NCBI GenBank assembly: GCA_903837785.1
Contig: CAILVY010000066.1
Coordinates: 1 to 42,613, forward strand
Reading direction: 5' to 3'
DNA: 42,613 nt
Source of the DNA: Candidatus Hydrogenedentota bacterium
Lineage (GTDB): Bacteria; Hydrogenedentota; Hydrogenedentia; Hydrogenedentales; CAILVY01
Made by a program: the position numbers and the translations under genes. Within the stretch, counting starts at the first letter, position 1; the number at the start of each line of letters is the position of its first letter. A model generated the notes under the pieces. That model saw only the letters and a program-made list of their open reading frames with translations. It had not been told where the DNA came from and searched no databases. Shown here piece after piece: positions 32,902-42,100 of this stretch.

Positions 32902-35645
32902 GGCAATTCGTTGTCTCCGTCTTTCGGATGAGTCATGCTGAAGTAAAAAGTGGCGCCTTCGCCCGCGCGGCTCTCCGCCCACACGCGCCCGCCGTGCCGG
33001 TGAACTATCCGTTGAACCAGCGCAAGACCCACGCCCGTGCCTTCGAACTCTTCTTGCGCATGCAGCCGCTGAAACACCCCGAACAACTTGTCCGCGTACT
33101 TCATGTCGAAGCCCGCCCCGTTGTCCCGGACGAAATACGCAGGCTCCCTGTCGCCGTCCGTGCTCCCCACCTCGATGTGGGCATCCTCCCGCCGGCTCGT
33201 GAACTTGATTGCGTTGTCCAGCAGGTTCACCCAAACCTGCCGCACAAGCCCCTCGTCCACTTCGGCCTCCGGCAAACGGCCCACCTCAAAATCAATGCTC
33301 CGGCCCGGTGCCTGCTGCAACAGCGTGGCAAATACCTCCTGTGCCAGGGCCGTCATGTCCGTGCGCGTCCGCCGCATCGACTGACGGGACAGGCGCGAAA
33401 ACTTGAGCAGATCATCGATGAGATGCCCCATGCGCCGGGCTTCCGATCGCACCACCCCCAAGACCCGCCGCCCCTCCGCGTCCAGCTTCGCCTGAAAATC
33501 CTCCTCCAGAATCCGCGCATAGCCGTCCACCGCCCGCAACGGCGCCCGCAAGTCATGCGATATCGAATACGAAAACGCCTCAAGTTCGCCGTTCGCCTCT
33601 TCCAGTTGGCGCACATGACGGCGCAGCGCTCCGTTCAGCCGCTCGATCGCCGCCTCGGCCGCCTTGCGCTCCCGCATGTCGCGCGCCAGCGCCCACATGC
33701 CTGTCGGAAGGCCCCCGGCATCCCGCATGAGCCACACCCGTATCGCGACAGGCAGAAGGGACCCGTCCTTGCGGACATACTCCTTCTCGTATTCGTCCGA
33801 GTAACCCAGGACAAGCACCTGCTCCGACAGGATGCCCGCTTCCAGCGCCTGCCACCGCGCCGGCGTAAGTCCATCCCGGCTCGAAGCCTGGAGTTCTTCG
33901 TGCGTGTATCCGAGCATCTGGCAGTACGCCTCGTTGCACTCGACAAAGCTCCCTGCCATGTCCCAGTGCACCACGCCGTCCCGCAGCGAATCGTAAAGCC
34001 CGTGAAACTTCGCTTCGGACTGCCGCACGGCCTCGGCCTGCCGGCGCTGCGAGAGGATGCCCTCGGCTCGTGCCAGCAATTCACTGAGCACGAAGGGCTT
34101 CATCAGAAAATCCTGCACCCCCGCCCGCAGGAGTTCTACCCGCAGCTCCTCGTCTGTCTTCGCCGTCAGCATCACGATGGCCGTGTGGTCCATCTCGCGC
34201 CGGGCGCGCAGCGCGCGTACCAGGGCATCCCCGCTCATTCCCGGCATCATCACGTCCGAGATGATCAGGTCGGGGCGCGACTCCAGGGCCTGCTTCAGGC
34301 CCTGTTCCCCATCGAATGCCCGAAGCACACGATAGCGGACGGCCAGATTCTCCGAGATGAACCCGTTCATGTCCGGATTGTCCTCGACGACCAGAACCAG
34401 CGGCGCCTCGGGCCCCGATGCCGAATCCAGCACGACCGGACCACGCCGCTGCAAATGCAACTCGTCCTTCACCTCAAAGACCAGCAATTCGTCCATCGCA
34501 CTGGCCGTCGCCTGCACTTCAACCCCGGGCGGCGCCCGAAGCGGAAGGATCAGCGTGAACAAGGCGCCCCCGCCCTCGGCCTCGCTCACCGAGACACTCC
34601 CCCGATGAAGCAGGGCAAATTCCCGAACAATCGCCAGGCCCAGCCCCGTGCCGCCAAAACTTCGAATGCTGCCCCCCTCCACCTGCCGGAAGGGCTCAAA
34701 GATGGCTTCGCGAAGTTCCGGCGGAACCCCCGGCCCCGTGTCCTGAACACGGATCACGGCATTTGCCTCCTCCGCCGCCAAGGACAGCGTGACCGCCCCG
34801 CCGGACGGCGTGAACTTGAAGGCGTTCGACAGCAGATTCAGCAGCATGCGCTGGCTTTTCTCCGCGTCGATCTGAACCGGCAGCCTGTCAGGCGCATGAA
34901 CGCCGTAGCGCACCCGCTTCTCCCCGGCCAGCAGATCAAAGTGAGACGCCAGCAGCCGCGTCATGCGCGCCAGATCGGCCTCGGCATAGCACATCTGCAT
35001 GCGGCCCGCCTCCAGCTTCGCCACATCCAGCAGATCGCTCACATGCCGGTAGAGCATGCGCCCGTTGCGTTCCACCACTTCCAGATCCGCCCGCTCCGTG
35101 GCCGTAATTTCCGGAGACGAAAGACGTTTGGCCACCGGCCCCAGGATCAGGCTCAGCGGGGTCCGCAACTCATGACTGACATTGGCGAAAAACTGGGTCT
35201 TGAGCTGCTCCATCTCCCGCGTCTTCTCATACAACCGCGTGACCTGAAGATTCGCCGATTTCAGCAGCTCATTGGCCTTGTTCGCCGCGGACAACCCTTC
35301 CGCTGCCCGCCGGTTCGCCTTCCGCAACCGCTCATGAGACAGGCTGAAGAGCAGCCCCATCCCCAGGAAGATGCCGATCGATACAAAGGCCATCGGACGA
35401 TCCAGCCAGAACGTATACTGCGGCGAGATGAAGAAGTACCGCACGAGCCCCGCCGAGAGAATCGTCGACGCAAGCCCTCCCCAGAATCCCCCAATCCACG
35501 AACTGAAGAACACCGCCGGAAAGAACAGAAACCACACATACGGCTGTATGGCAGACCAGAAGGTCCATTGAACCCCAAACGCCGCCAGCGGGATCAGCAG
35601 CGCCACCGCCAAACGCATTGAATAGACTCCGCTACGATTTCTCAT
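32898..35645 (-). CDS. Membrane hybrid kinase with two complete kinase cores (HK-REC-PAS-HK)
   Basis: 915 residues. Three or four hydrophobic segments at about 10-105, arranged like the KdpD-type DUF4118 membrane domain; a short helical linker; first kinase core with His158 in [11 protein letters not shown] and ATPase domain to about 370; receiver about 413-530 with Asp464 in [10 protein letters not shown]; one PAS (about 545-660); second kinase core with His697 in [19 protein letters not shown] and an ATPase domain ending in [12 protein letters not shown]. The second core is of the phytochrome/bacteriophytochrome-kinase type, which typically pairs with Rcp1-like regulators, matching the next gene. 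Having two full kinase modules around one receiver is uncommon. GGGGG precedes the ATG. Confidence 0.93.
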   Translation of the reverse strand: MRNRSGVYSMRLAVALLIPLAAFGVQWTFWSAIQPYVWFLFFPAVFFSSWIGGFWGGLASTILSAGLVRYFFISPQYTFWLDRPMAFVSIGIFLGMGLLFSLSHERLRKANRRAAEGLSAANKANELLKSANLQVTRLYEKTREMEQLKTQFFANVSHELRTPLSLILGPVAKRLSSPEITATERADLEVVERNGRMLYRHVSDLLDVAKLEAGRMQMCYAEADLARMTRLLASHFDLLAGEKRVRYGVHAPDRLPVQIDAEKSQRMLLNLLSNAFKFTPSGGAVTLSLAAEEANAVIRVQDTGPGVPPELREAIFEPFRQVEGGSIRSFGGTGLGLAIVREFALLHRGSVSVSEAEGGGALFTLILPLRAPPGVEVQATASAMDELLVFEVKDELHLQRRGPVVLDSASGPEAPLVLVVEDNPDMNGFISENLAVRYRVLRAFDGEQGLKQALESRPDLIISDVMMPGMSGDALVRALRARREMDHTAIVMLTAKTDEELRVELLRAGVQDFLMKPFVLSELLARAEGILSQRRQAEAVRQSEAKFHGLYDSLRDGVVHWDMAGSFVECNEAYCQMLGYTHEELQASSRDGLTPARWQALEAGILSEQVLVLGYSDEYEKEYVRKDGSLLPVAIRVWLMRDAGGLPTGMWALARDMRERKAAEAAIERLNGALRRHVRQLEEANGELEAFSYSISHDLRAPLRAVDGYARILEEDFQAKLDAEGRRVLGVVRSEARRMGHLIDDLLKFSRLSRQSMRRTRTDMTALAQEVFATLLQQAPGRSIDFEVGRLPEAEVDEGLVRQVWVNLLDNAIKFTSRREDAHIEVGSTDGDREPAYFVRDNGAGFDMKYADKLFGVFQRLHAQEEFEGTGVGLALVQRIVHRHGGRVWAESRAGEGATFYFSMTHPKDGDNELP

Positions 35646-35715
35646 TTCGGCCCCCTAGGAAACTCTCCTGCTCCAAAGATTGACGCCTCGCCTCGCAGCC
35701 GAACAGTGCCAACAC

Positions 35716-36120
35716 TCACTCTTTCTCCAGGCCCGCTATTCCCGGGCTCAGGTACGTCCAGCCCGAAAGCACCACGCGGAAGGCCTTCCCCAATTCCTCA
35801 AAGGCGCGATCCTCCAGCAAATATCCCGATGCCCCTGCTTCTATCGCCCGCAAGGCCATGCGGCTGTCGTTACACGTGGACGTCGTGATCACCTTCGTGT
35901 ACGGCAAACGTGTGCGGATTTCCCGCACAACCTTCAGAAACTCTGACCGCATCAAGGCGTGCGATAGAAGCACAAGATCCGGTTGCACCGCTTCCGCCCC
36001 CTGAAGAACCTCCGCGGGATTCTTCACGTCGCACGCAAGGTCCACGTCCGGAAGAGAAGCAATCACCGTATGAAACGCCGCTCCCGCTATTCCCGCACAT
36101 TCGGCAAGCATAACCCGCAT
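35716..36120 (-). CDS. Degenerate NarL-type receiver (pseudo-receiver), no output domain
   Basis: 134 residues with the length and hydrophobic pattern of a single NarL-type receiver: RVMLAE at the N-terminus, PDLVLLS, GASGYLLED, and a final WTYLSPGI. Key phosphorylation residues are gone: the acidic pair is reduced to Glu7, the phosphoacceptor position holds Ser53, and the conserved Lys is Glu103. The Thr/Ser switch region (TTST) remains. There is no helix-turn-helix. It cannot be phosphorylated normally and could act as a competitor or scaffold for a true receiver, perhaps that of the LuxR-type regulator upstream. It has its own 239-base upstream region with a plausible promoter. Confidence 0.8.
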   Translation of the reverse strand: MRVMLAECAGIAGAAFHTVIASLPDVDLACDVKNPAEVLQGAEAVQPDLVLLSHALMRSEFLKVVREIRTRLPYTKVITTSTCNDSRMALRAIEAGASGYLLEDRAFEELGKAFRVVLSGWTYLSPGIAGLEKE

Positions 36121-36202
36121 CGTTCCACTGTCTCCGCCTGCTCGCGCCGTTCCTACTGTATTGGCCCAAAACAGATAAAAAGAACCCTCGTCTCACCCCT
36201 CA

Positions 36203-36208
36203 ATTATA
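36203..36208 (-). promoter_or_regulatory. Consensus -10 element upstream of the pseudo-receiver gene
   Basis: The minus strand reads TATAAT exactly, inside an A/T-rich patch that stands out from the GC-rich surroundings. The predicted start of transcription would be about 75 bases before the ATG at 36120. No good -35 hexamer lies 16-18 bases further upstream, so activation by a bound regulator is possible. If real, it divides the signalling run into two transcription units. Confidence 0.42.
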
Positions 36209-36252
36209 TAAGGAATCGTAGGCAATAGCGTTGGGATGGAAGGAAGCTGTGC

Positions 36253-36281
36253 ATCAGGAAAATCCTGATACGCCATCAGGA
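36253..36281. repeat. Inverted repeat plus direct copy, candidate operator
   Basis: ATCAGGA (36253-36259), three A's, then its exact reverse complement TCCTGAT (36263-36269); a third ATCAGGA follows at 36275-36281, 22 bases from the first. The element lies 45-75 bases upstream of the candidate -10 at 36203, a usual location for an activator. No T-run follows on the minus strand at the right place for a terminator. NarL/LuxR regulators bind heptamer inverted repeats, and one is encoded immediately upstream, so autoregulation is a reasonable inference. Confidence 0.4.
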
Positions 36282-36359
36282 TTCGCCGTAGACGTGCGCA
36301 CCCCGGCTGAACGGCGATACGGGGCCGGCTTCGACGCGTTCAGTCACGAGGCCGTCGCA

Positions 36360-37013
36360 TCACTCCGCCGAAATGAGCCCCTCGCGTAACGCGAAACGGG
36401 TCAAATCCGCTATCGAGTTCATCCCCAGCTTCTCCGTGATGTGACGGCGGTGCGTTTCCACCGTCTTGGGACTGATCCCCAGCGAGGCCGCCACTTGTTT
36501 GTTCTGACGGCCCAGCGACAACAAGCGCAGCACTTCAATCTCGCGTTCCGATAGAAGCAACAGTGAACAGACCGGCTCTCCTTGAACTTGCCTCACATAG
36601 TCCTCCACGACCACGCCCGAGGCCTGCGGGCTGACGTGAATCCGCCCGGCCATGACCTCACGAATCGCCTGGACCAGCTCATCGGAGGCGCAATTTTTCA
36701 GGAGATAGCCCTTCGCCCCGGCCGTCAGCATGCCCTTCACAAAGGGGCGATCACTGTGGATGGAAAGCCCGATCACCCGGATCTCGGGATAGTCCTCCGT
36801 GATCCGGCGCGTCGCCTCGATCCCATTCAATTTCGGCATGCCGATATCCATCACCACCACCTGCGGATGGGTCTTCGGGATGGCGCGCAGTGCCTCCTCG
36901 CCGTCCCCCGCCTCGCCCACAACCACCACATCCGATTCCAGGGCGAGCAGTGCGCGCAACCCGTCCCGGACGATCCGGTGGTCATCCGCCAGCAGAACCC
37001 GTACTCGCTTCAT
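36360..37013 (-). CDS. NarL/FixJ-type response regulator with LuxR helix-turn-helix
   Basis: 217 residues. Receiver: Asp10/Asp11, phosphoacceptor Asp56 in VVMDIGMPKLNG, Lys106 in YLLKNC. LuxR-type DNA-binding domain at about 150-205 with LSEREIEVLRLLSLG, KQVAASLGISPKTVETHRRHI and KLGM. All functional residues are intact, so it is expected to dimerise and bind DNA when phosphorylated. Its ATG overlaps the stop of the HisKA_3 kinase (ATGA), the standard arrangement for a cognate pair. It is the only DNA-binding regulator visible in the signalling run. Confidence 0.95.
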   Translation of the reverse strand: MKRVRVLLADDHRIVRDGLRALLALESDVVVVGEAGDGEEALRAIPKTHPQVVVMDIGMPKLNGIEATRRITEDYPEIRVIGLSIHSDRPFVKGMLTAGAKGYLLKNCASDELVQAIREVMAGRIHVSPQASGVVVEDYVRQVQGEPVCSLLLLSEREIEVLRLLSLGRQNKQVAASLGISPKTVETHRRHITEKLGMNSIADLTRFALREGLISAE

Positions 37014-40000
37014 TGCGCCCCTCCTTCCCCGGTCTTCGCCGCGCCGGGATAGGGCACCACGATCCGTGCGGAAGTTCCCGCCCCGGGACTCGTGTCAATC
37101 TCGAGTGTGCCGTTCCTGTGACGGAGCTGTTCCCGTACGCTGAATAACCCGTAGGCCGTGCTGCTGGGACGGAAAATGCGTTCGCTGTCGGCCTGGACCA
37201 TGCCGACGCCGTTATCGCTGACCCTTAGCGAGATGGCATCCCTCCCCCGCGAAAGCGAAATGGACAAACGGGAGGCATGGGCATGCTTCACCGCATTCCG
37301 CATCAATTCCCGCGCCATGCGGTAGATCGCGCCCGCCGCGTCTTCCGCAATCTTTCCGGTCCGTCCGTCGTCCTGAAACTCGAATGCGATACCCGCCTCC
37401 TTGCAGAACGTTTCTCCTATCCATTCCAGCGCCGGTCCCAGCCCCAATTCATACAAGACCGGCGGACTCAATTCAAACGTGAGCGATCGCGTGTCATCAA
37501 TCGCCTGATCTATCACCTCTTCAATTTCCAAAAGCAGTGCCTGCCGCTTCCTCGAGGGACGCATGCTTTTCCACACCCCGAATTTCATCCGTACCGCCGC
37601 CAGCGATTGCCCCACCTGGTCATGCAGGAAGACCGCGATGCGCTGACGCTCCCGGTCTTGGGTCTGGGCCAGGTCCGAAGCAAGCGTGCGAAGCTGCTTC
37701 TGATACTCGGCCAGACGCTCCTCCATGCGCCGGCGTTCCGAAATATCCCGCACCGCGCCAATGATCTTGGGCTGCCCGGAAACGCAGTACACGGCAGGCG
37801 AAATCTCTGCGGGAAAGACGCTTCCGTCCTTCTTCCGATGATATCGAAGCGGAATCGTCTCCCGAACCCCTTCGCCCACAACCGCGGCCAACGACGCCCG
37901 GGTCTTCTCCAGATCCGCCGAGACATCTTCCGCAAACATGTTCAGGAACTCTTCGAGTGTGTACCCATACAGCCTGCATGCGGCGGGGTTCGCGCCCTCA
38001 CACCGGTGCGTGCTGCCGTCAAACACCAGGATGGCATCGGACCCGTTGTCGAAGAGCCCCCGATAGCGCTCCTCACTCTCCCGCAGCGCCATCTCCGCCC
38101 GTTTGCGCTCTGTGATCTCCCGGCCCACGGCCTGAATCTCGGCCAGACAGCCTTCCTCGTCATAGAATCCGCGGTTCACGAACTGCATCCAGTGCACCTT
38201 ACCGCTGCCCGAATACACCCGGTTCTCGATAACCACCACCGGGTTCTCCGGCGACATCGCGCGCAGCCTCTCATCGATGAGGGCCAAGTCTTCGGAAAGC
38301 GCCATGGGTTGCCATTTTTGCCCAAGGAGATCTTCGGCACGCTTCCCAAAGAAACGGCAATACACGTCGTTCACAAACGTGAACGTTCCGTCGCTCCGAA
38401 ACCGTGTGATGACTTCTGTCTGATCCTCCACGACGGCGCGATAACGCTCCTCACTCTCCCTCAGGGCCTGCTCCACCCGCTTCCGCTCCGTGATGTCCGA
38501 GACAATCCCACCCTGTCCCACTATCGTGCCGTCCGGGTTCCGCTCCCAATCGTAGCGATCAATCACCCACCGCGTTTCCCCATCCTTCCTCAGAATCCGA
38601 TACTCCAGCGCCCGGCCCGCGCCGCCGCGTCTCGATTCCCTCACGCACTCAAGGACGTGCTCCTTGTCCTCGGGATGAAGTTGCTCCAGCCAGAGCCGGG
38701 GATTCCGAAGCCATTCCTCCGCCGTATAGCCATAAAGCCGCTCCACCGCCCGGTTCACATAGGTTGCCTCGAGGGTATCGGGGTCGGCGCGATACACCAC
38801 CTCACTGAGCGACTCCGCCAGCTCCCGATACTGCCGTTCGCTCTCCCGCAACAACTCCTCCGTCCGCCGGCGTTCCGTAATGTTCTCATGGGCTACCACC
38901 ACCCGTGCAGATCCATCCTCCGGGAATCGTGTCACTCGCCCCAGGAACCAGCGCTGCTCCGAGGGGCTATGGCAGGCGTATTCCCGGCCGAACGTCTTCA
39001 GGCGGCCCGAAAGAACGGCGCGGATGCCCTCGGCAAAGGACTGCGCATCCTCCGCGGCCGCCCCGCGTGCGGCCCCGCAAACCCCAAGATAGTCCGACCC
39101 TTCGCACACGCGCTCGGGCAATGCCCCATTGGCCAGGGCGAACTGGCGCCAACTATCATTCACTGCCTGGATATGGCCGTGTTCATCCAGGATCGCGATG
39201 TGCCACGACAGCGCATTCAAGGTCGCCCGCGCAAGCCGCTCGGATTCCTCCAGCGTCTGTTCCGATAACTTACGTTCCGTAATGTCCTGATTGGTTCCGC
39301 TCGCCTCCACGGGTCGGCCGGTCTCGTCAAAACGGAATTGTGCCTGCACCTGAATCCACTTCACCTGCCCCTCCACCATGATACGGTGTTCCCACTCCGA
39401 CGGCCCTTCCTTGCGGAGACAGGCCGCCCAAATCACCCGCATCCTCTCCCGATCCTCGGGATGAATCCGCTCAAAGCCCGTCTGCATCGTCATCTTCACG
39501 TCCGGCGAATTGCCGTATATCCGGTAGAGTTCCTCGGAACCCGTCCAGACATCGCCGGCCGCGTCAAAGCGCACCTGCCAACTGCCCAGGTGGGCCAGGG
39601 CTTGCGCCTCCGCCAGTTGGCGCTCCCGCAACTGCAGCGCACGCTCCAGTTCCATGTGGGCGGAAACATTCCGCACCACGCACACCATTTCCGGCTCCGC
39701 TTCACTTCCCTCGCCCCAGATCGGCCGGCCCGTCGCCTCCACCCAGACCTGCCCTCCGCCCTTCGTCAGAAGACGGCAACACACCGTCCGCGCCTCGCCC
39801 GTATCGATCGCGCTGCCGGCGATACTGGCCACCTCCGCTACGTCCTCCGGATGAATGAAGTCGTAGACCCTCCGGCCCAGCAACTCCTCCGGCGCATACC
39901 CAAACAGCCGGGTACAGGCCGGCGATGCATAGAGAAAGGTGCCATCCGGACGATGCCGGGAAACCATTTCCGGCACCGACTCCATCAGCCGGAAAAAGTG

Positions 40001-40138
40001 CCCCTCACACGCTTCGAGCTTCGCCGCCAGCTCCGCCAGACTTTTCCCCTTCGCCAGAGACTCCCGCTCCAGTTCCGCAACGCGCGCCCGCAAGACTTCC
40101 TTTTCGGGATCCGAGTGCTCAGCCTCTTTGCCTGTCAT
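37010..40138 (-). CDS. Cytosolic six-PAS sensor kinase with HisKA_3 core (NarX/DegS type)
   Basis: 1042 residues from the ATG at 40138: GAAGGA lies nine bases before it, whereas the ATG at 40147 directly abuts that site and could not use it. A short N-terminal coiled-coil is followed by six PAS segments, each ending in a DITERK-type linker, to about residue 805. The kinase core has His839 in FLHDQVGQSL, the HisKA_3 signature, then ELMRNAVKHAHAS, VSDNGVGM and YGLFSVREQL. No membrane segment, so it senses an intracellular cue. The core class matches the LuxR regulator with which it overlaps. First gene of the run and divergent from the GH32 gene. Confidence 0.93.
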   Translation of the reverse strand: MTGKEAEHSDPEKEVLRARVAELERESLAKGKSLAELAAKLEACEGHFFRLMESVPEMVSRHRPDGTFLYASPACTRLFGYAPEELLGRRVYDFIHPEDVAEVASIAGSAIDTGEARTVCCRLLTKGGGQVWVEATGRPIWGEGSEAEPEMVCVVRNVSAHMELERALQLRERQLAEAQALAHLGSWQVRFDAAGDVWTGSEELYRIYGNSPDVKMTMQTGFERIHPEDRERMRVIWAACLRKEGPSEWEHRIMVEGQVKWIQVQAQFRFDETGRPVEASGTNQDITERKLSEQTLEESERLARATLNALSWHIAILDEHGHIQAVNDSWRQFALANGALPERVCEGSDYLGVCGAARGAAAEDAQSFAEGIRAVLSGRLKTFGREYACHSPSEQRWFLGRVTRFPEDGSARVVVAHENITERRRTEELLRESERQYRELAESLSEVVYRADPDTLEATYVNRAVERLYGYTAEEWLRNPRLWLEQLHPEDKEHVLECVRESRRGGAGRALEYRILRKDGETRWVIDRYDWERNPDGTIVGQGGIVSDITERKRVEQALRESEERYRAVVEDQTEVITRFRSDGTFTFVNDVYCRFFGKRAEDLLGQKWQPMALSEDLALIDERLRAMSPENPVVVIENRVYSGSGKVHWMQFVNRGFYDEEGCLAEIQAVGREITERKRAEMALRESEERYRGLFDNGSDAILVFDGSTHRCEGANPAACRLYGYTLEEFLNMFAEDVSADLEKTRASLAAVVGEGVRETIPLRYHRKKDGSVFPAEISPAVYCVSGQPKIIGAVRDISERRRMEERLAEYQKQLRTLASDLAQTQDRERQRIAVFLHDQVGQSLAAVRMKFGVWKSMRPSRKRQALLLEIEEVIDQAIDDTRSLTFELSPPVLYELGLGPALEWIGETFCKEAGIAFEFQDDGRTGKIAEDAAGAIYRMARELMRNAVKHAHASRLSISLSRGRDAISLRVSDNGVGMVQADSERIFRPSSTAYGLFSVREQLRHRNGTLEIDTSPGAGTSARIVVPYPGAAKTGEGGAQ

Positions 40139-40147
40139 TGACTGCAT

Positions 40148-40153
40148 TCCTTC
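40148..40153 (-). promoter_or_regulatory. Ribosome binding site that decides the start of the six-PAS kinase
   Basis: GAAGGA on the minus strand ends nine bases before the ATG at 40138 and directly touches the ATG at 40147, so the downstream ATG is the likely start. Confidence 0.65.
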
Positions 40154-40403
40154 GCCCGGCGCACGTCACCGGCGCCGCCCGCTTCCCCTCCCCGGGGCGC
40201 ACGTCCAATCCGCGCCCCCGACACGCCCTTCCCATGGTTGTCATCGTTCACATCCGCCCTGAAGCGCCGCCGACCGCCGGTTGTTCCGGTCGCGTCAAGA
40301 CCATGGAATCCATTATACACGGCTCCCGTGGAAATGCACCGCGCCACTCCATTGAACCCGACGAACGCCGCAAGTAGACTGCGTACCGGGTTTCACGATG
40401 CAG
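40154..40403. other. Divergent intergenic region, no gene recognised
   Basis: This stretch separates the divergent kinase and GH32 genes and should hold both promoters. On the minus strand TTGACG (40293-40298) resembles a -35 box but lacks a matching -10 at normal spacing. On the plus strand TATACA (40314-40319) resembles a -10 but lacks a -35. I see no RNA gene, repeat or terminator. Confidence 0.5.
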
Positions 40404-40417
40404 GGAAAGGGAACATC

Positions 40418-42007
40418 ATGTACGCAATATGCCTTCACAACGGGTCACGCCCTATGCTCACTGCCATCCTCTTGGGGCTCATCGCCGCCATCCCGCTGCA
40501 GGCCTCAGGCGCCGAGGCGCGTCTCGACTGGCCGCGCTATCACGTCACCGCCCTCCCCGACGAGGGCGTCGCACTGCCCTACGACGCCAATGGCTGCATC
40601 TACTGGAAGGGCCGCTATCATCTCATGTACATCTTCCAGGATCCGAAGCTTCCCGACGGAGGACACTGCTGGGGCCACCTCTCCAGCACGGACCTGCTCC
40701 ACTGGACCTACCACCCCACCGCCCTCGCCCCCAATCCCGGCGACCCTGACAAGGGCATCTTCAGCGGAAACGCCTTCATCAACCAGGAAGGCGTGCCCAT
40801 GCTGTGCTGGTTCGGCATCGACGCCGGCGTCTGCGTCGCCACCGCCGAGGACGATGCCCTCCTCCGATGGAAGAAGCACCCCCGCAACCCGATCATTCCC
40901 ATGCCCAAACCCGGACAGCCAGGCCATGGCGTCTATACGGTCTGGGACCCCTTCCTCTGGCTCCAGGACGGCGCCTACTACTGCCTCCTCGGCGGCAACT
41001 CGCTTCCCAACAAGAAGGACACGCTCTACCTCTGCAAATCCCCCGACCTGCTCCACTGGCAGCCCCTTCATCCCTTCTATGAACATCCCGACCTCGCCTG
41101 GACCGTCGAGGGCGAGGACTGCTCCTGCCCGGACTTCTTCAAACTCGGCGACAAGTGGGTCTTGCTCTGCATCAGCCACAAGATAGGCGGACGTTGTTAC
41201 GTGGGACGTTATGAAAACGAGAAGTTCTTCCCCGAACAGCATCTGCGCATGAACTGGCCCGGCGCACAGTTCTTCGCCCCCGAAAGCCTCCTCGACGCCA
41301 GCGGCCGCCGCCTCTGCTGGGCATGGGTCACCGACCCCCGCATTCGCCCCGCCCAGGACAAGACCGGCTCCGGATTCCAAAGCCTGCCGCGCATCCTCGC
41401 CCTGGACAAAGACGGTACCCTCCGCATTGCCCCCGCCCCCGAACTCGAAGCCCTGCGCAACAATCCCCGCCGCGTGGACCACCTCTCCGTCCCCGCCGAT
41501 TCCGAATGCGTCATCGAGTCCATCCAGGGCGACGGACTCGAACTCCTCGCCGAAATCCAGCCCGGAAACGCCCGGGCATGCGGCCTGAAAGTCCGGTGCA
41601 CCCCCGACGGCGCCGAAGAAACCGCCCTGTGGTACGACCCCGCTGCTAAGAAGCTCTCCATCGACGTCGCCCGCTCCACCCTCCGGAAAGATATCGCCTA
41701 CGGAGACACCGTCTTCGTCGGATACAACACCCAGAAGGAGAAAGACATCAAGAACCGGGTCAACGTCGTCGACGCGCCGCTCACCCTAGCCCCCGGCGAG
41801 CCCCTCAGGCTGCGCATCTTCATCGACAAGTCCATGCTCGAAGTCTTCGCCAACGACCGCCAGTGCCTGACACAAGTCATCTATCCCCGCCGCGACGACG
41901 CCCTCCTCCTGAAGGCCTGTGCCATGGGCGCCCCGGTCACCGTTGAGTCCCTGCAGGCCTGGGACATGGCCCCCCTCCAGTTCACCGACGAAAGAAAGAA
42001 ACCCTGA
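40418..42007 (+). CDS. Secreted GH32-fold glycoside hydrolase-like protein with altered active-site motifs
   Basis: 529 residues from the ATG at 40418, preceded by AGGGAAAGGG. A longer open frame from 40238 lacks such a site. A signal peptide is likely (hydrophobic about 13-29, cleavage near ASGA). The five-bladed propeller of GH32 is recognisable from HLMYIFQDP, WGHLSSTDLLHW, and GIFSGNA, followed by the C-terminal beta-sandwich with IDKSMLEVFAND. All three catalytic motifs depart from the textbook forms: LPYDANG at Asp56 for WMNDPNG, WDP at 176-178 for RDP, and SCPD at 236-239 for ECPD, although Glu231 and Glu233 are close by. It may act on a substrate other than sucrose or fructans, or be inactive. 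Gene stands alone on this strand. Confidence 0.82.
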   Translation: MYAICLHNGSRPMLTAILLGLIAAIPLQASGAEARLDWPRYHVTALPDEGVALPYDANGCIYWKGRYHLMYIFQDPKLPDGGHCWGHLSSTDLLHWTYHPTALAPNPGDPDKGIFSGNAFINQEGVPMLCWFGIDAGVCVATAEDDALLRWKKHPRNPIIPMPKPGQPGHGVYTVWDPFLWLQDGAYYCLLGGNSLPNKKDTLYLCKSPDLLHWQPLHPFYEHPDLAWTVEGEDCSCPDFFKLGDKWVLLCISHKIGGRCYVGRYENEKFFPEQHLRMNWPGAQFFAPESLLDASGRRLCWAWVTDPRIRPAQDKTGSGFQSLPRILALDKDGTLRIAPAPELEALRNNPRRVDHLSVPADSECVIESIQGDGLELLAEIQPGNARACGLKVRCTPDGAEETALWYDPAAKKLSIDVARSTLRKDIAYGDTVFVGYNTQKEKDIKNRVNVVDAPLTLAPGEPLRLRIFIDKSMLEVFANDRQCLTQVIYPRRDDALLLKACAMGAPVTVESLQAWDMAPLQFTDERKKP

Positions 42008-42100
42008 GTCCGCCCTTTGGGGTCAGCAAACGCTCCTCCCGCGCGTCCCAGGCGAAACCTCTTCGCCCGACACTCCAGGCGGATGCGCCATTCCGCTCCG

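Noticed and set aside
32902..33234. Upstream extension of the single-domain receiver
   Set aside because: It lies within the kinase gene in another frame and reads as low-complexity Arg/Gly sequence; the ATG at 32901 forms an ATGA overlap and begins a normal receiver.
32883..35621. A 912-codon open frame on the + strand
   Set aside because: It lies exactly opposite the double-kinase gene, whose protein shows complete domains. The + strand translation is Arg/Pro/His-rich with no motif, as expected for the complement of a GC-biased gene. The same applies to the long + strand frames at 27699-29507, 30654-32264 and 37277-39268.
36253..36269. Intrinsic terminator for the LuxR regulator gene
   Set aside because: The palindrome is short, only moderately GC-rich and not followed by a T-run on the minus strand; an operator is a better reading.
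42051..42067. GGCGAA-ACCTC-TTCGCC hairpin between the convergent genes as a terminator
   Set aside because: The stem is only 6 bp and no T-run follows on either strand, so it is not a convincing intrinsic terminator.
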